Source: JAHTBL01 sp038532735 (GTDB lineage: Bacteria; Pseudomonadota; Alphaproteobacteria; Rhodobacterales; Rhodobacteraceae). Taken from it: a stretch of 64,000 nucleotides of DNA. The notes beneath the pieces are model-generated. The model saw only the letters and a program-made list of their open reading frames with translations. It was not told the DNA's origin and did no database searches. Where the stretch lies: positions 496,001 through 560,000 of the forward strand of contig JBCBAC010000001.1 in the NCBI GenBank assembly GCA_038532735.1, written 5' to 3'. Of this stretch, positions 51,386 through 59,857 are shown one piece after another (position 1 is the first letter of the stretch; every line of letters begins with the position of its first letter). The position numbers were made by a program, and so were the translations under genes.

Positions 51386-51965
51386 AGGCTTCGACCGCGA
51401 CCCATTCGGCCATATCGCCGGACAGGCCTTCTTCGGCACCTGTCAGGTGACCGGCAACGCGAAAGCCAGCTGCCTCGATCAGACCATCAAGCTCGGCCTG
51501 CGTGTAATAGGAATAGAACCGACCGATTGTATCGGTTTGCTCGCCCTCGCCGACCTTCACCGACAGATGCAACCGCGCGCCGGGTTTCGCGGCGCGGTGC
51601 AGGGCAGCCAGATGGCATGGCATGTCGGCCTTTGGCGCATGCAACAGCGAGAAGGACGCCCAGATCCCGTCATAAAGGGCCTTGCCCTCGATCTCGTCAA
51701 AGGTGGCTTGATGAGCCTTCACGCCGGGGTGCCGGTTGGCGAGCGCGACCATCTCCGCAGAGGCATCAAAGGCGGTGACGGTGTGGCCTGCCGCCGCCAT
51801 ATGCACTGCCCCATTGCCTGGCCCGCAGCCCAGATCGAGGATATGCGCGCCCTCGGGCATGGCGGCGATGAAGGCATCCAGGCCGTCCATCCTCACGTCA
51901 TCCACAAGCGCTGCATAGTCCTGTGCGCGGGCGTCGTAAGTTTCGATTGTGCTTTTATCGCTCAT
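51378..51965 (-). CDS. Class I SAM-dependent methyltransferase
   Basis: 195-residue Rossmann methyltransferase with motif I ILDLGCGPGNGAVHMAAAGH, the post-I acidic VTAFDASAEM and a later motif around LYDGIWASFSLLHAP. The substrate is unknown; sequence style is that of small-molecule (UbiE/Tam-like) enzymes. Starts at ATG 51965, overlapping the stop of the DUF3429 gene by 4 nt, and overlaps rnhA by 8 nt. Confidence 0.9.
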   Translation of the reverse strand: MSDKSTIETYDARAQDYAALVDDVRMDGLDAFIAAMPEGAHILDLGCGPGNGAVHMAAAGHTVTAFDASAEMVALANRHPGVKAHQATFDEIEGKALYDGIWASFSLLHAPKADMPCHLAALHRAAKPGARLHLSVKVGEGEQTDTIGRFYSYYTQAELDGLIEAAGFRVAGHLTGAEEGLSGDMAEWVAVEAYA

Positions 51966-52411
51966 ATGAAAGCCGTGACAGCGAGGCTGGTGACAACCAG
52001 CGCGGTGAGAAGGACGCGCAATTGCATCCACCACGCCGGGGCGAGGCCCCAGCGGACGAAGATGTAATCAAGGGCCAGCAGTCCGGTGAAGCCAGCCATC
52101 AAACTGATTGCCGCGGAAGTTGTGCCGCCGCCCGTCATGAAGAACGCCCAGAGCGCGGGGATGACTGACATCACGTAGCCTGTTGTGGCACGCGCGCCCT
52201 CCGCCTTGGTGGCAAAGCCCCAAAGCACGCCGGACATGAAGGAGAGGATGATGGCTCCGTAAAACAGCTGCACATAGGGCCCGATAAACCGCGCGCCCAG
52301 CGTGTCGGCGCCCCATTGGCCAAGCGGTGGGCTCACGACAGTTAGTGCGCCCCAGAAAAACGGGATCAGCCCGGAAAGGCCAAGCAAGAGGGCCGAGCGC
52401 GGGACGGTCAT
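51962..52411 (-). CDS. DUF3429 family membrane protein
   Basis: 149 residues with about five hydrophobic helices, resembling DUF3429/TMEM69 proteins of unknown function. Visible: PRSALLLGLSGLIPFFWGAL, YGAIILSFMSGVLWGF and LAPAWWMQLRVLLTALV. Start taken at MTVPRSALL (ATG 52411), which overlaps the stop of the YdeI-like gene by 4 nt; the longer frame upstream is Arg/Pro/His-rich shadow sequence. Confidence 0.85.
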   Translation of the reverse strand: MTVPRSALLLGLSGLIPFFWGALTVVSPPLGQWGADTLGARFIGPYVQLFYGAIILSFMSGVLWGFATKAEGARATTGYVMSVIPALWAFFMTGGGTTSAAISLMAGFTGLLALDYIFVRWGLAPAWWMQLRVLLTALVVTSLAVTAFI

Positions 52412-52875
52412 AGTGCCCCCGCCTGCAGGTCGGTGAGCATCTTCGCGATGCGCTTTTCGCGGGTCTCTGCCCGTTTCGCAGATGTGATCTGGTGAAGCAC
52501 GCCGCGGCGTTTGCCGGGGGAGAGACTGTCCCAATCCGTCGTCATATCTGCAGCGCGCAGGGCGGTGGCGACGTCATCCGGTACGTCCACCTGATCTGCG
52601 GGGGCGGGGCGCAGGCGGATCTCAAGCGGTTCATCGGGTGACACGCCAATTCGGTCCAGCAGGCTTTTGCCCGTATAAAGGAAAATCCCGTCGATCACCG
52701 GCGCTTTGGTGAGGGCCAGATTGATTGGGTGGTCATTGATTTCCCCTTCGACCCGTTTGGCGTTTTGCGCCTGCAAGGTCGCGGCAATGTCATCGGGGAG
52801 GGGCAGCACCGTATAGGTGTTCTCGCCCCAGATCATTGGGATGATCCGGCCTTCAAAGCTCAGATAGTCGCTCAT
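52408..52875 (-). CDS. DUF1905/YdeI-OmpD-associated family protein
   Basis: 155-residue cytoplasmic protein. The N-terminal ~95 residues match the DUF1905 beta-barrel style (FEGRIIPMIWGENTYTVLPL, then VEGEINDHPINLAL) and the C-terminal helical part, with WDSLSPGKRRGVLHQITSAK and RAETREKRIAKML, matches the YdeI-associated segment. Function unknown. Coupled on both sides by 4-nt overlaps (LysE-type exporter upstream, DUF3429 downstream). Confidence 0.87.
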   Translation of the reverse strand: MSDYLSFEGRIIPMIWGENTYTVLPLPDDIAATLQAQNAKRVEGEINDHPINLALTKAPVIDGIFLYTGKSLLDRIGVSPDEPLEIRLRPAPADQVDVPDDVATALRAADMTTDWDSLSPGKRRGVLHQITSAKRAETREKRIAKMLTDLQAGAL

Positions 52876-53459
52876 GCCCGTTCAAGCGCCAATCGGCCTG
52901 CGAGGGCAGCAAAGACAGCTGCGAAGCTGCGGTTGAGCCAGCGCATGACCGTTTCGCTTTGCAGAAGCCAGCGGCGGGTGGCTGCGGCGAACACACCATA
53001 GAGCACGAAGACTGCGAAGGTCATTGCCATGAAGATGCCGCCGAGCATCAGCATCTCTGCGGTGGCTGTCGCAGGATTGCCGGACAGGAACGGTGGCAGC
53101 AGCGCCAGAAAGAAGATCGACAGCTTGGGGTTAAGAATGTTGATCAGCGCGCCGCTTTTGCGTTCGGCGCTGATGGCGAGCGCGCCGCCTGATTTCAGCG
53201 ATTGCCACGCGAGGTAGAGCAGGTAGGCGACGCCTGCGAATTTCACGATGTTAAACAGCAGCGCACTGGTATGAAGGATCGCGGCGACGCCAAGGATGGC
53301 AGCGGCCAGATGTGGCACGATCCCGAAGGTGCAGCCAGTGGCTGCGGCAATTGCGGCGCGGCGTCCTTGGCCCAGACCAAGTGCCAGTGTGTAGAGCACG
53401 CCTGTGCCCGGCGCGATCACGACGACCAGGGCGGTAACCAGAAACTGAAGCGAAATCAT
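52872..53459 (-). CDS. LysE family translocator
   Basis: 195-residue inner-membrane exporter with about six helices, RhtB/LysE family (amino acid or related efflux). Visible: LVVVIAPGTGVLYTLALGLG, the AYLLYLAWQSLKSGG segment and INILNPKLSIFFLALLPPFL, which is a family hallmark. Starts at ATG 53459, inside the ispH stop (4-nt overlap). Substrate not deducible. Confidence 0.92.
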   Translation of the reverse strand: MISLQFLVTALVVVIAPGTGVLYTLALGLGQGRRAAIAAATGCTFGIVPHLAAAILGVAAILHTSALLFNIVKFAGVAYLLYLAWQSLKSGGALAISAERKSGALINILNPKLSIFFLALLPPFLSGNPATATAEMLMLGGIFMAMTFAVFVLYGVFAAATRRWLLQSETVMRWLNRSFAAVFAALAGRLALERA

Positions 53460-54406
53460 GCGGGCTCTCTCAGGACGCGGGGGACTTTGAATTCGACGTT
53501 CTCTTCGGCGGTTGTCACCTGCTCGACGGTGGTGTCGAAGCGGTCGCGGAAGGCGTCGATGACCTCGTTGATCAGGACCTCCGGGGCGGAGGCGCCTGCG
53601 GTGATGCCGAGGGTTTTGATGCCGTCGAGCGCGCGCCAGTCGATATCGGCGGCGCGTTGAACGAGCTGGGCGTACTGGCACCCCTCGCGAGAGGCGACCT
53701 CGACCAGGCGTTTGGAATTGGAGGAATTCGGCGCGCCGACCACAAGCAGAGCATCGCACTTGGAGGCGATGGCTTTCACCGCTTCCTGCCGGTTGGTCGT
53801 GGCATAGCAGATGTCTTCCTTGTGAGGGCCGACGATCGCAGGGAACCGCGCCTTCAAGGCGGCGACGATGTCGATTGTGTCGTCGACCGAGAGAGTGGTT
53901 TGTGTAACAAAAGCAAGCTGATCAGGGTCGCGGACCTGCACGGTGGCGACGTCTTCGACCGTCTCGACCAGAAGCACCTCGCCTTCCGGCAATTGACCCA
54001 TCGTGCCAACGGTTTCCGGATGCCCCTCATGGCCGATCATGATCATCTGCAGGCCGTTGCGGTGGTGGCGCTCGGCCTCGATATGCACTTTCGACACAAG
54101 CGGGCAGGTCGCGTCGACATAGATCATCTCGCGCTTGGCGGCAGCGGCGGGCACGGCTTTGGGCACGCCATGGGCCGAGAAGATGACAGGGCGGTCGTCA
54201 GGGCATTCGTCTAGCTCTTCGACAAAGACAGCGCCCTGATCGCGCAGGCTGTCCACGACAAATTTGTTATGCACGATCTCGTGGCGCACATAGACAGGCC
54301 GACCCCATTTCTGGAGCGCCATCTCGACGATCTTGATGGCCCGGTCGACGCCGGCACAAAAACCGCGTGGGGCCGCAAGATAGAGTGTCAGTGAGGACTT
54401 GGTCAT
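53456..54406 (-). CDS. ispH: 4-hydroxy-3-methylbut-2-enyl diphosphate reductase
   Basis: Last enzyme of the MEP isoprenoid pathway, a [4Fe-4S] protein producing IPP and DMAPP. 316 residues with the three cluster cysteines in APRGFCAGVDRAIK, DATCPLVSKVH and DICYATTNRQEAV, plus GAPNSSNSKRLVEV and the substrate His and Glu in HEIVHNKFV and SAHGVPKAV. First gene of the reverse run to rnhA; divergent from the 101-residue gene. Confidence 0.97.
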   Translation of the reverse strand: MTKSSLTLYLAAPRGFCAGVDRAIKIVEMALQKWGRPVYVRHEIVHNKFVVDSLRDQGAVFVEELDECPDDRPVIFSAHGVPKAVPAAAAKREMIYVDATCPLVSKVHIEAERHHRNGLQMIMIGHEGHPETVGTMGQLPEGEVLLVETVEDVATVQVRDPDQLAFVTQTTLSVDDTIDIVAALKARFPAIVGPHKEDICYATTNRQEAVKAIASKCDALLVVGAPNSSNSKRLVEVASREGCQYAQLVQRAADIDWRALDGIKTLGITAGASAPEVLINEVIDAFRDRFDTTVEQVTTAEENVEFKVPRVLREPA

Positions 54407-54500
54407 TTAGCAAACTCCGCTTGTCATAGAGGTAAGGCAGCGGGGGGCGAAGGTCTAGGCCCGCGTTTGTTTTCGCGCAGGCCCAGCCTAGGTCTGGGGC

Positions 54501-54806
54501 ATGGAAATGACACAGTCAAACAACGTGGCAACTTATCTGCGGCTGACCCGCGAGGTGTTGCCTGAGATGGCGCGCGAGCGGGCGCGGGGCTGGCCTGTGG
54601 TCAATGACCATTGCTTTCAGCGGATCGTGCTGGATCACGTGTGCGGGGGCGTTTGGTATGACCATATCGCGCGGCCCGCGTATAAGCATTTGACCGACGA
54701 ACAGGCCGAGAGGGCTGCGCGCCTAGCGGGCGATATTGCGGATGGCGTGGCGGATCTGCACGGCATGAACCGGCAATCGCTGATCTGGCGGGGGAAACTG
54801 CGATGA
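54501..54806 (+). CDS. Hypothetical protein, 101 aa
   Basis: Not recognised. Helical, soluble protein without signal or membrane span; features are RERARGWPVVNDHCFQRIVL, HVCGGVWYDHIARPAYKHL and an Ala/Glu-rich helix. His, Cys and Tyr cluster around residues 36-57. Start may be ATG 54501 or ATG 54507. The next gene starts within its stop (ATGA), and folB follows, so the three form one operon. Typical size and style of small GCN5-unrelated proteins confined to this bacterial family. Confidence 0.7.
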   Translation: MEMTQSNNVATYLRLTREVLPEMARERARGWPVVNDHCFQRIVLDHVCGGVWYDHIARPAYKHLTDEQAERAARLAGDIADGVADLHGMNRQSLIWRGKLR

Positions 54807-54988
54807 AGCGGACCTCCCCCAAGGATGCGCGCCGGGTTGAGACGGCGGATGATATTGAGGACATCGTGTCCGACAAGCGCGAGGGTTGGCGGGCCAGCCC
54901 GGCCAAGGCGCGGCGGCGGCAGCGCCGTTATAAGAAACGGCTGACGCAGGAAGTGGCGCGTTGGGCCGAGGAAGGGTTCGAGGAGTAG
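54803..54988 (+). CDS. Hypothetical highly charged protein, 61 aa
   Basis: Not recognised. Acidic first half (VETADDIEDIVSDKREGW), strongly basic middle (KARRRQRRYKKR), then an acidic tail. The basic block could bind nucleic acid. It overlaps the 101-residue gene by 4 nt and lies 4-13 nt before folB. Real gene status rests on coupling. Confidence 0.62.
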   Translation: MKRTSPKDARRVETADDIEDIVSDKREGWRASPAKARRRQRRYKKRLTQEVARWAEEGFEE

Positions 54989-54992
54989 GGCT

Positions 54993-55382
54993 TTGCACAG
55001 CATGGTGGAACTGCGCGATCTGGTGATTGCGTGCGATATCGGGACTTACGGGCCCGAGGATGTGGTGCCGGATGCGCATGTGCTGGACCTGATCCTGACG
55101 ATCAGTGCCGATCTGGTTTTTATTGATGCAGACGGGATGGATCGGGTCTTTGACTATGACCCGCTGGTCGCCGAGATCGACCGGCTGGCACGCGACGGGC
55201 ATTACCACACGCAGGAACGGCTGATGACGCGCATTGTCGAGGCCTGCGCGGCCTATCCAGAGATCGAAGCGGTCGAGATTGCTTTGCGCAAAAGCCCGGT
55301 TCTGGCAGGCTCAGGCGCTTTGGGTGTGCGGTTGCAACTGGATGAAGCGGCGTTTCAACGGGTCCGGGCGCGGCGCGCCTGA
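54993..55382 (+). CDS. folB: Dihydroneopterin aldolase-like protein
   Basis: Probably cleaves 7,8-dihydroneopterin to the hydroxymethyl pterin used by FolK. 126-129 residues of tunnelling fold with the N-terminal LRDLVIACDIGTYG, the active-site region HYHTQERLMTRIVEAC and IEAVEIALRKSPVL. A TTG at 54993 has AGGAG 7 nt upstream; the alternative ATG at 55002 lacks it, so the start is undecided. The 3' end overlaps the convergent lipoprotein gene by 28 nt. folK lies 1.3 kb downstream but is not in the same operon. Confidence 0.83.
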   Translation: MHSMVELRDLVIACDIGTYGPEDVVPDAHVLDLILTISADLVFIDADGMDRVFDYDPLVAEIDRLARDGHYHTQERLMTRIVEACAAYPEIEAVEIALRKSPVLAGSGALGVRLQLDEAAFQRVRARRA

Positions 55383-55903
55383 AGCAGCTCCTGCACGTCG
55401 TTTAGGTCCTGCCAATCATAGGTCGGATCTTCTGCAACAGGTGACCAGTAAAGCCGCCCACCGTCACGCCATCCGTCCAGAATGATGCCGTCTTCCACGG
55501 GCGCGCCCTTGGCGCTGATCGCGGGGGCGTGGTGGACGGGGTTCATCAGTGTCGTAGGCGAGGTCGCCCAATGCAAGGAAAGCGTCTGGAAGCGCTCTTG
55601 CCGGAGCCGCGCAAGGATATCTTCGGTGAAGTGATTGCAGATGCCGCGGGCTTTTTCACCGCGGTGCACCTTGTAGTTATGGATCAGGGGCGGATCGGTG
55701 ATCTGATACTCGGCTGCAAGCTGCAGCGCATAGCTTTGCGCGATTTGCGCGGCGCGGCGGGCCTCGTCCGGGTCAACGCCGGGGCCTAGCGCGGCAATAG
55801 CAGGCGCGAGCCCTTTGGGATCATTGTGCTGGGTCGGCGGCACAGCCCCGCATCCGGCAACGAGGCTGGCCAGCAGCGTGAGGCAAAGACGGCGCGTCAT
55901 CAT
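55355..55903 (-). CDS. Putative lipoprotein, uncharacterised
   Basis: 182 residues with a lipoprotein signal: MMTRRLCLTLLASLVAGCGA, lipobox LVAGC with Cys near 18. The mature part has ARRAAQIAQSYALQLAAEY, ICNHFTEDILARLR and DDGIILDGWRDGG-like sequence (here GAPVEDGIILDGWRDG). No family recognised. Cys in the mature part near 90 and several His. Starts at ATG 55903 or 55900; convergent with folB. Confidence 0.85.
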   Translation of the reverse strand: MMTRRLCLTLLASLVAGCGAVPPTQHNDPKGLAPAIAALGPGVDPDEARRAAQIAQSYALQLAAEYQITDPPLIHNYKVHRGEKARGICNHFTEDILARLRQERFQTLSLHWATSPTTLMNPVHHAPAISAKGAPVEDGIILDGWRDGGRLYWSPVAEDPTYDWQDLNDVQELLQARRARTR

Positions 55904-55952
55904 GTGCTGAGGCTACCTGATCTTGTGCGCCTTGGGAAACATGGGACTAACG

Positions 55953-55982
55953 AAAAAGGGCGGGTCCCAACACCCGCCCTTT
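55953..55982 (-). terminator. Rho-independent terminator of the NYN-domain gene
   Basis: Perfect 11-bp stem AAAGGGCGGGT/ACCCGCCCTTT with a 6-nt loop, 4 nt after the NYN gene stop. Reading on the reverse strand it is followed by TT and then CG, extending a TTTTT run from the stem. The forward reading would also fold. Confidence 0.85.
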
Positions 55983-55985
55983 GTC

Positions 55986-56558
55986 TTATTCGGTTTCCGC
56001 CATCTCGCGCGGATTGTCTTCGCGCGGCTCGCGTGGGGGGCGCCCGATGACATCCTTCAACTCTTGCAACTCGATGAAGTTGTCGCATTGCCGGCGCAGC
56101 TCGTCCGCGATCATTGGCGGCTGGCTGCGGATCGTCGAGACGACCGAGACCCGCACGCCCTGGCGCTGCAGGCTTTCGACCAGAGGTCGGAAATCCCCGT
56201 CGCCCGAGAAAATGACGATGTGATCCACATGGGGGGCAAGCTCCATCGCGTTGACGGTCAGCTCGATGTCCATGTTGCCTTTGACCTTCCGACGGCCTTG
56301 GCTGTCGGTGTATTCCTTGGCCGGTTTTGTGACCATGGAAAAGCCGTTGTAGTGAAGCCAGTCAACAAGCGGGCGGATCGGTGAATATTCGTCATTCTCA
56401 AGCAGGGCAGTGTAATAAAAAGCCCGCAAGAGTTTCCCACGCCGCATAAATTCCTGACGCAGGAGTTTGTAGTCGATGTCGAATCCGAGTGACTTAGCAG
56501 CTGCATAAAGATTCGATCCATCGATGAACAGCGCAAGCCGTTCGCCTTGATAGAACAT
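55986..56558 (-). CDS. NYN domain protein (LabA/DUF88 family)
   Basis: 190-residue PIN-like nuclease-fold protein. ALFIDGSNLYAAAK carries the first acidic site and IVIFSGDGDFRPLVESLQ the second, both typical of NYN/LabA proteins suspected of RNA cleavage. AAGGAAA precedes ATG 56558. Single gene with its own terminator, divergent from folK. Substrate unknown. Confidence 0.9.
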   Translation of the reverse strand: MFYQGERLALFIDGSNLYAAAKSLGFDIDYKLLRQEFMRRGKLLRAFYYTALLENDEYSPIRPLVDWLHYNGFSMVTKPAKEYTDSQGRRKVKGNMDIELTVNAMELAPHVDHIVIFSGDGDFRPLVESLQRQGVRVSVVSTIRSQPPMIADELRRQCDNFIELQELKDVIGRPPREPREDNPREMAETE

Positions 56559-56653
56559 CAAATTTCCTTTCGATATGCAGTTTCGCCTGTGAGTGGTCTT
56601 CGTGAGTGGTAATGGTCGGCGAAACTAAACAGTTTAAATACGGGAAACTTCAA

Positions 56654-57253
56654 ATGCTTCAACCCTATAAGCAGGGTTCCGCCACAGGAACTGCGCTGAT
56701 TGCGCTGGGCAGCAACCTGACTTCGGGCTTCGGATCGCCCGCGGAAACCGTGCGTCTTGGGTTGGAAAAGCTCTCGGAGGTAGGGCTTAAAGTGCTGAAA
56801 GTGAGCCGTTTTTTCGCAACCCCCTGTTTTCCGGCAGGTGCGGGGCCCGATTACGTAAACGCCTGCGCCGAGATTCGCAGCGACTTGGCCGCTGTTGATT
56901 TGCTGGCCGCTTTGCACGCGGTGGAGGCCGAGTTTGGCCGCGACCGGGCGCAGCGCTGGGCGAGCCGGACATTGGACATTGATCTGCTGGCGTTGGGCGG
57001 GCAGGTGCATCCTGATTTGGAAACGCAGGAAAACTGGCAAGCCTTATCCTTGAAAAACCAACAGCTTCGCGCGCCGGATCAGCTGATCTTGCCGCATCCG
57101 CGCCTGCAGGATCGCGCCTTTGTGCTGGTGCCATTGGCCGATATCGCGCCGGACTGGACGCATCCGGTTCTGGGCGCTACCGTGATCGAAATGCTGAACA
57201 AGCTGCCTGACGTGGATCGGGCTGCGGTCGTTCCAATGGAGAACGGCCGATAA
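56654..57253 (+). CDS. folK: 2-amino-4-hydroxy-6-hydroxymethyldihydropteridine diphosphokinase
   Basis: Transfers pyrophosphate to the folate pterin precursor. 199 residues with IALGSNLTSGFGSPAE, the VSRFFATPCFPAGAGPDYVN segment, RTLDIDLLALGG and PHPRLQDRAFVLVPLADI. The start is set at MLQPYKQG (56654); a longer form from 56606 is possible and neither start has a clear Shine-Dalgarno. Upstream of rpoZ by 67 nt. Confidence 0.94.
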   Translation: MLQPYKQGSATGTALIALGSNLTSGFGSPAETVRLGLEKLSEVGLKVLKVSRFFATPCFPAGAGPDYVNACAEIRSDLAAVDLLAALHAVEAEFGRDRAQRWASRTLDIDLLALGGQVHPDLETQENWQALSLKNQQLRAPDQLILPHPRLQDRAFVLVPLADIAPDWTHPVLGATVIEMLNKLPDVDRAAVVPMENGR

Positions 57254-57320
57254 GGCTTGTGTTTTTGGCGTTCAGCGCTTAAGACCAGCGCTTCTAATTT
57301 CTGTCCAAGTGGAGTGTCCC

Positions 57321-57674
57321 ATGGCCCGCGTCACCGTCGAAGATTGCGTCGATAAGGTTCCGAACCGCTTTGAGCTTGTCATGCTCGCAGCCCATCGTGC
57401 GCGCGAAATCTCAAGTGGTGCAGCGATTACCGTGGATCGCGACAACGACAAGAACCCGGTCGTCTCCCTGCGAGAGATCGCAGATGAAACGCAATCGGCC
57501 AATGAACTTCGCGAGCGTTTGATCGAGTCGAATCAGACCCAGATCGAGGTCGACGAGCCTGATGAGGATGCGATGGCGCTTCTTATGGGCGCTGAGGCTG
57601 ACAAGCCCGCCGATGACGACATGTCGGAAGAGAAACTGCTGCGCGCGCTGATGGAAGCGCAGGGGCAAAAGTAA
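57321..57674 (+). CDS. rpoZ: DNA-directed RNA polymerase omega subunit
   Basis: Small subunit assisting beta-prime folding. 117 residues with MARVTVEDCVDKVPNRFELV and AAHRAREISSGAAITVDRDN, matching alphaproteobacterial omega, and an acidic C-terminal tail. GGAG lies 7 nt before the ATG. Followed 33 nt later by the (p)ppGpp synthetase/hydrolase gene, the usual rpoZ-rsh linkage; omega is part of the ppGpp site in RNA polymerase. Confidence 0.96.
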   Translation: MARVTVEDCVDKVPNRFELVMLAAHRAREISSGAAITVDRDNDKNPVVSLREIADETQSANELRERLIESNQTQIEVDEPDEDAMALLMGAEADKPADDDMSEEKLLRALMEAQGQK

Positions 57675-57707
57675 GGCCGCACCCGGCCTTGGGAAGGCGC
57701 GGACCAG

Positions 57708-59846
57708 ATGATTACAGACGATGATCTGATCGAGCTGGTCCGCAGCTACAATCCGCGCACAAACGAACCGATGATCCGCGATGCGTTCGCTTATGGCGAA
57801 GAGATGCATCACGGCCAATATCGCCATTCTGGCGAGCCGTATTTCACGCATCCCGTTGCCGTCGCCGCCATTCTGGCAGAGCAGCGCTTGGATGACGCGA
57901 CGATCATCACCGCGCTCTTGCATGACACGATCGAGGACACACGCTCCACCTATGGGGATGTGGCCGATCACTTCGGCAAAGACGTGGCCGAGCTCGTCGA
58001 TGGGGTGACAAAGCTGACGAACCTGCAGCTGAGCTCGACCGAGACCAAGCAGGCTGAGAATTTCCGCAAGCTCTTCATGGCGATGTCGAAAGACATGCGC
58101 GTGATCCTCGTGAAGCTGGCTGACCGGCTGCACAATATGCGTACGATCCGGTCGATGCGACCCGAGAAGCAGCAGCAAAAAGCGCGCGAGACGATGGATA
58201 TCTTCGCGCCGCTCGCGGGCCGCATGGGCATGCAGTGGATGCGCGAAGAGCTGGAGGATCTGGCGTTTCGGGTGCTGAACCCGGAGGGGCGGTCCTCGAT
58301 CATTCGGCGGTTCATTACATTGCAGAGGGAAACCGGCGATGTGATGCACAAGATCACCGGCGATATGCGGCGCGAGCTGGAGAAGGCCGGCATTCAGGCC
58401 GATGTGTTCGGGCGCGCCAAGAAGCCCTATTCGATCTGGCGCAAGATGCAGGAGAAAGAGCAGGGTTTCTCTCGCCTATCAGACATCTACGGCTTTCGGA
58501 TCGTCACGCAGAGCGAAGAGGATTGCTATCGCGTATTGGGCGCGATCCACCAGCGCTGGCGGTCCGTGCCGGGGCGTTTCAAGGACTACATCAGTCAGCC
58601 GAAATCCAACGGGTATCGGTCGCTGCACACCACTGTGTCGGGGCGCGATGGGAAACGGGTGGAGGTGCAGATCCGCACCCGCCAGATGCACGAGGTTGCC
58701 GAGGCGGGTGTCGCTGCGCATTGGTCCTACCGTGACGGTGTGCGTGCGGAGAACCCCTTTGCTGTGGACCCTGCCAAGTGGATCGCCGGGCTGACCGAAC
58801 GGTTCGAGATGTCAGAAGATCACGACGAATTCCTTGAAGCGGTGAAGCTGGAGATGTATTCGGACAAGGTCTTCTGTTTCACGCCCAAGGGGGACGTGTT
58901 CAAGCTGCCGCGCGGCGGCACACCGATTGATTTCGCCTATGCGATCCATACGCGGATCGGCAGTGCCTGTGTGGGCGCGAAGGTCGACGGCATCCGCGTG
59001 CCGCTTTGGACGCGGCTCAAGAACGGTCAATCGGTGGAGATCATCACGGCAGAGGGTCAGCGCCCGCAGGCCACGTGGATTGACATCGCCGTGACAGGCA
59101 AGGCTAAGGCCGCGATCCGCAAATCTCTGCGCGAGGAAGATCGTGAGCGGTTCATGAAGCTGGGGGCTGAACTGGCCCGCGTGGCGTTTGAGCATATCGG
59201 CAAGAAGGCCTCCGACAAGGCGCTGAACACCGCGGCCAAGACCTTGGGCATTCCCGGGCGGGCTGAAATGCTGGCGCGTTTGGGCAGTGCGGAGATTACG
59301 GCCCATGACGTGGTGAGCGCGCTCTATCCGGAACTGGCCGACACCAAAGGCGATGTGGTGGACGAGCGCCGCGCGGTTGTGGGCCTCTCACCCGATCAGT
59401 CCTTCACACGCTCAGGCTGTTGTCAGCCGGTTCCGGGCGAACGCATCGTGGGTATCGCAAAGCGGGGCGAGGGCGTTCTGGTGCACGCGATTGATTGTGC
59501 GCAACTGGCGATCTACGAGGACGATCTGGACAATTGGATTGACCTGCAATGGCACAGCGGCACGCACCGCGCGATCTACACGGTCACGCTGGATGTGGCG
59601 ATCAGCAATGACGCCGGCGTCTTGGGACGGATTTGCACATTGATCGGTGAGCAAAAGGCCAATATCAGCGATTTAAAATTCGCGGATCGTAAACCAGATT
59701 ATTACAGACTGACGATAGATGTGGACCTGCGGGATGTGGAGCATCTGCACACCGTCATGACTGCGCTTGAGGCGGAAAGTGATGTAGCCTCTATCGCGCG
59801 GCACAGGGAACCCGAGACGTCATTGACCGCAGCAGCGGCGGAGTAG
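57708..59846 (+). CDS. spoT: Bifunctional (p)ppGpp synthetase/hydrolase (Rsh)
   Basis: 712-residue stringent-response enzyme. HD hydrolase domain (about 25-180) with FTHPVAVAAILA, ALLHDTIEDT and KLADRLHNMRT; synthetase domain (about 230-370) with GRFKDYISQPKSNGYRSLHT, the RxKD form seen in bifunctional enzymes; TGS domain (FTPKGDVFKLPRGGTPIDFA); C-terminal ACT domain (AVTLDVA-like, DVDLRDVEHLHTVMTAL). Both activities look intact. Confidence 0.96.
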   Translation: MITDDDLIELVRSYNPRTNEPMIRDAFAYGEEMHHGQYRHSGEPYFTHPVAVAAILAEQRLDDATIITALLHDTIEDTRSTYGDVADHFGKDVAELVDGVTKLTNLQLSSTETKQAENFRKLFMAMSKDMRVILVKLADRLHNMRTIRSMRPEKQQQKARETMDIFAPLAGRMGMQWMREELEDLAFRVLNPEGRSSIIRRFITLQRETGDVMHKITGDMRRELEKAGIQADVFGRAKKPYSIWRKMQEKEQGFSRLSDIYGFRIVTQSEEDCYRVLGAIHQRWRSVPGRFKDYISQPKSNGYRSLHTTVSGRDGKRVEVQIRTRQMHEVAEAGVAAHWSYRDGVRAENPFAVDPAKWIAGLTERFEMSEDHDEFLEAVKLEMYSDKVFCFTPKGDVFKLPRGGTPIDFAYAIHTRIGSACVGAKVDGIRVPLWTRLKNGQSVEIITAEGQRPQATWIDIAVTGKAKAAIRKSLREEDRERFMKLGAELARVAFEHIGKKASDKALNTAAKTLGIPGRAEMLARLGSAEITAHDVVSALYPELADTKGDVVDERRAVVGLSPDQSFTRSGCCQPVPGERIVGIAKRGEGVLVHAIDCAQLAIYEDDLDNWIDLQWHSGTHRAIYTVTLDVAISNDAGVLGRICTLIGEQKANISDLKFADRKPDYYRLTIDVDLRDVEHLHTVMTALEAESDVASIARHREPETSLTAAAAE

Positions 59847-59857
59847 GAACGTAACCT

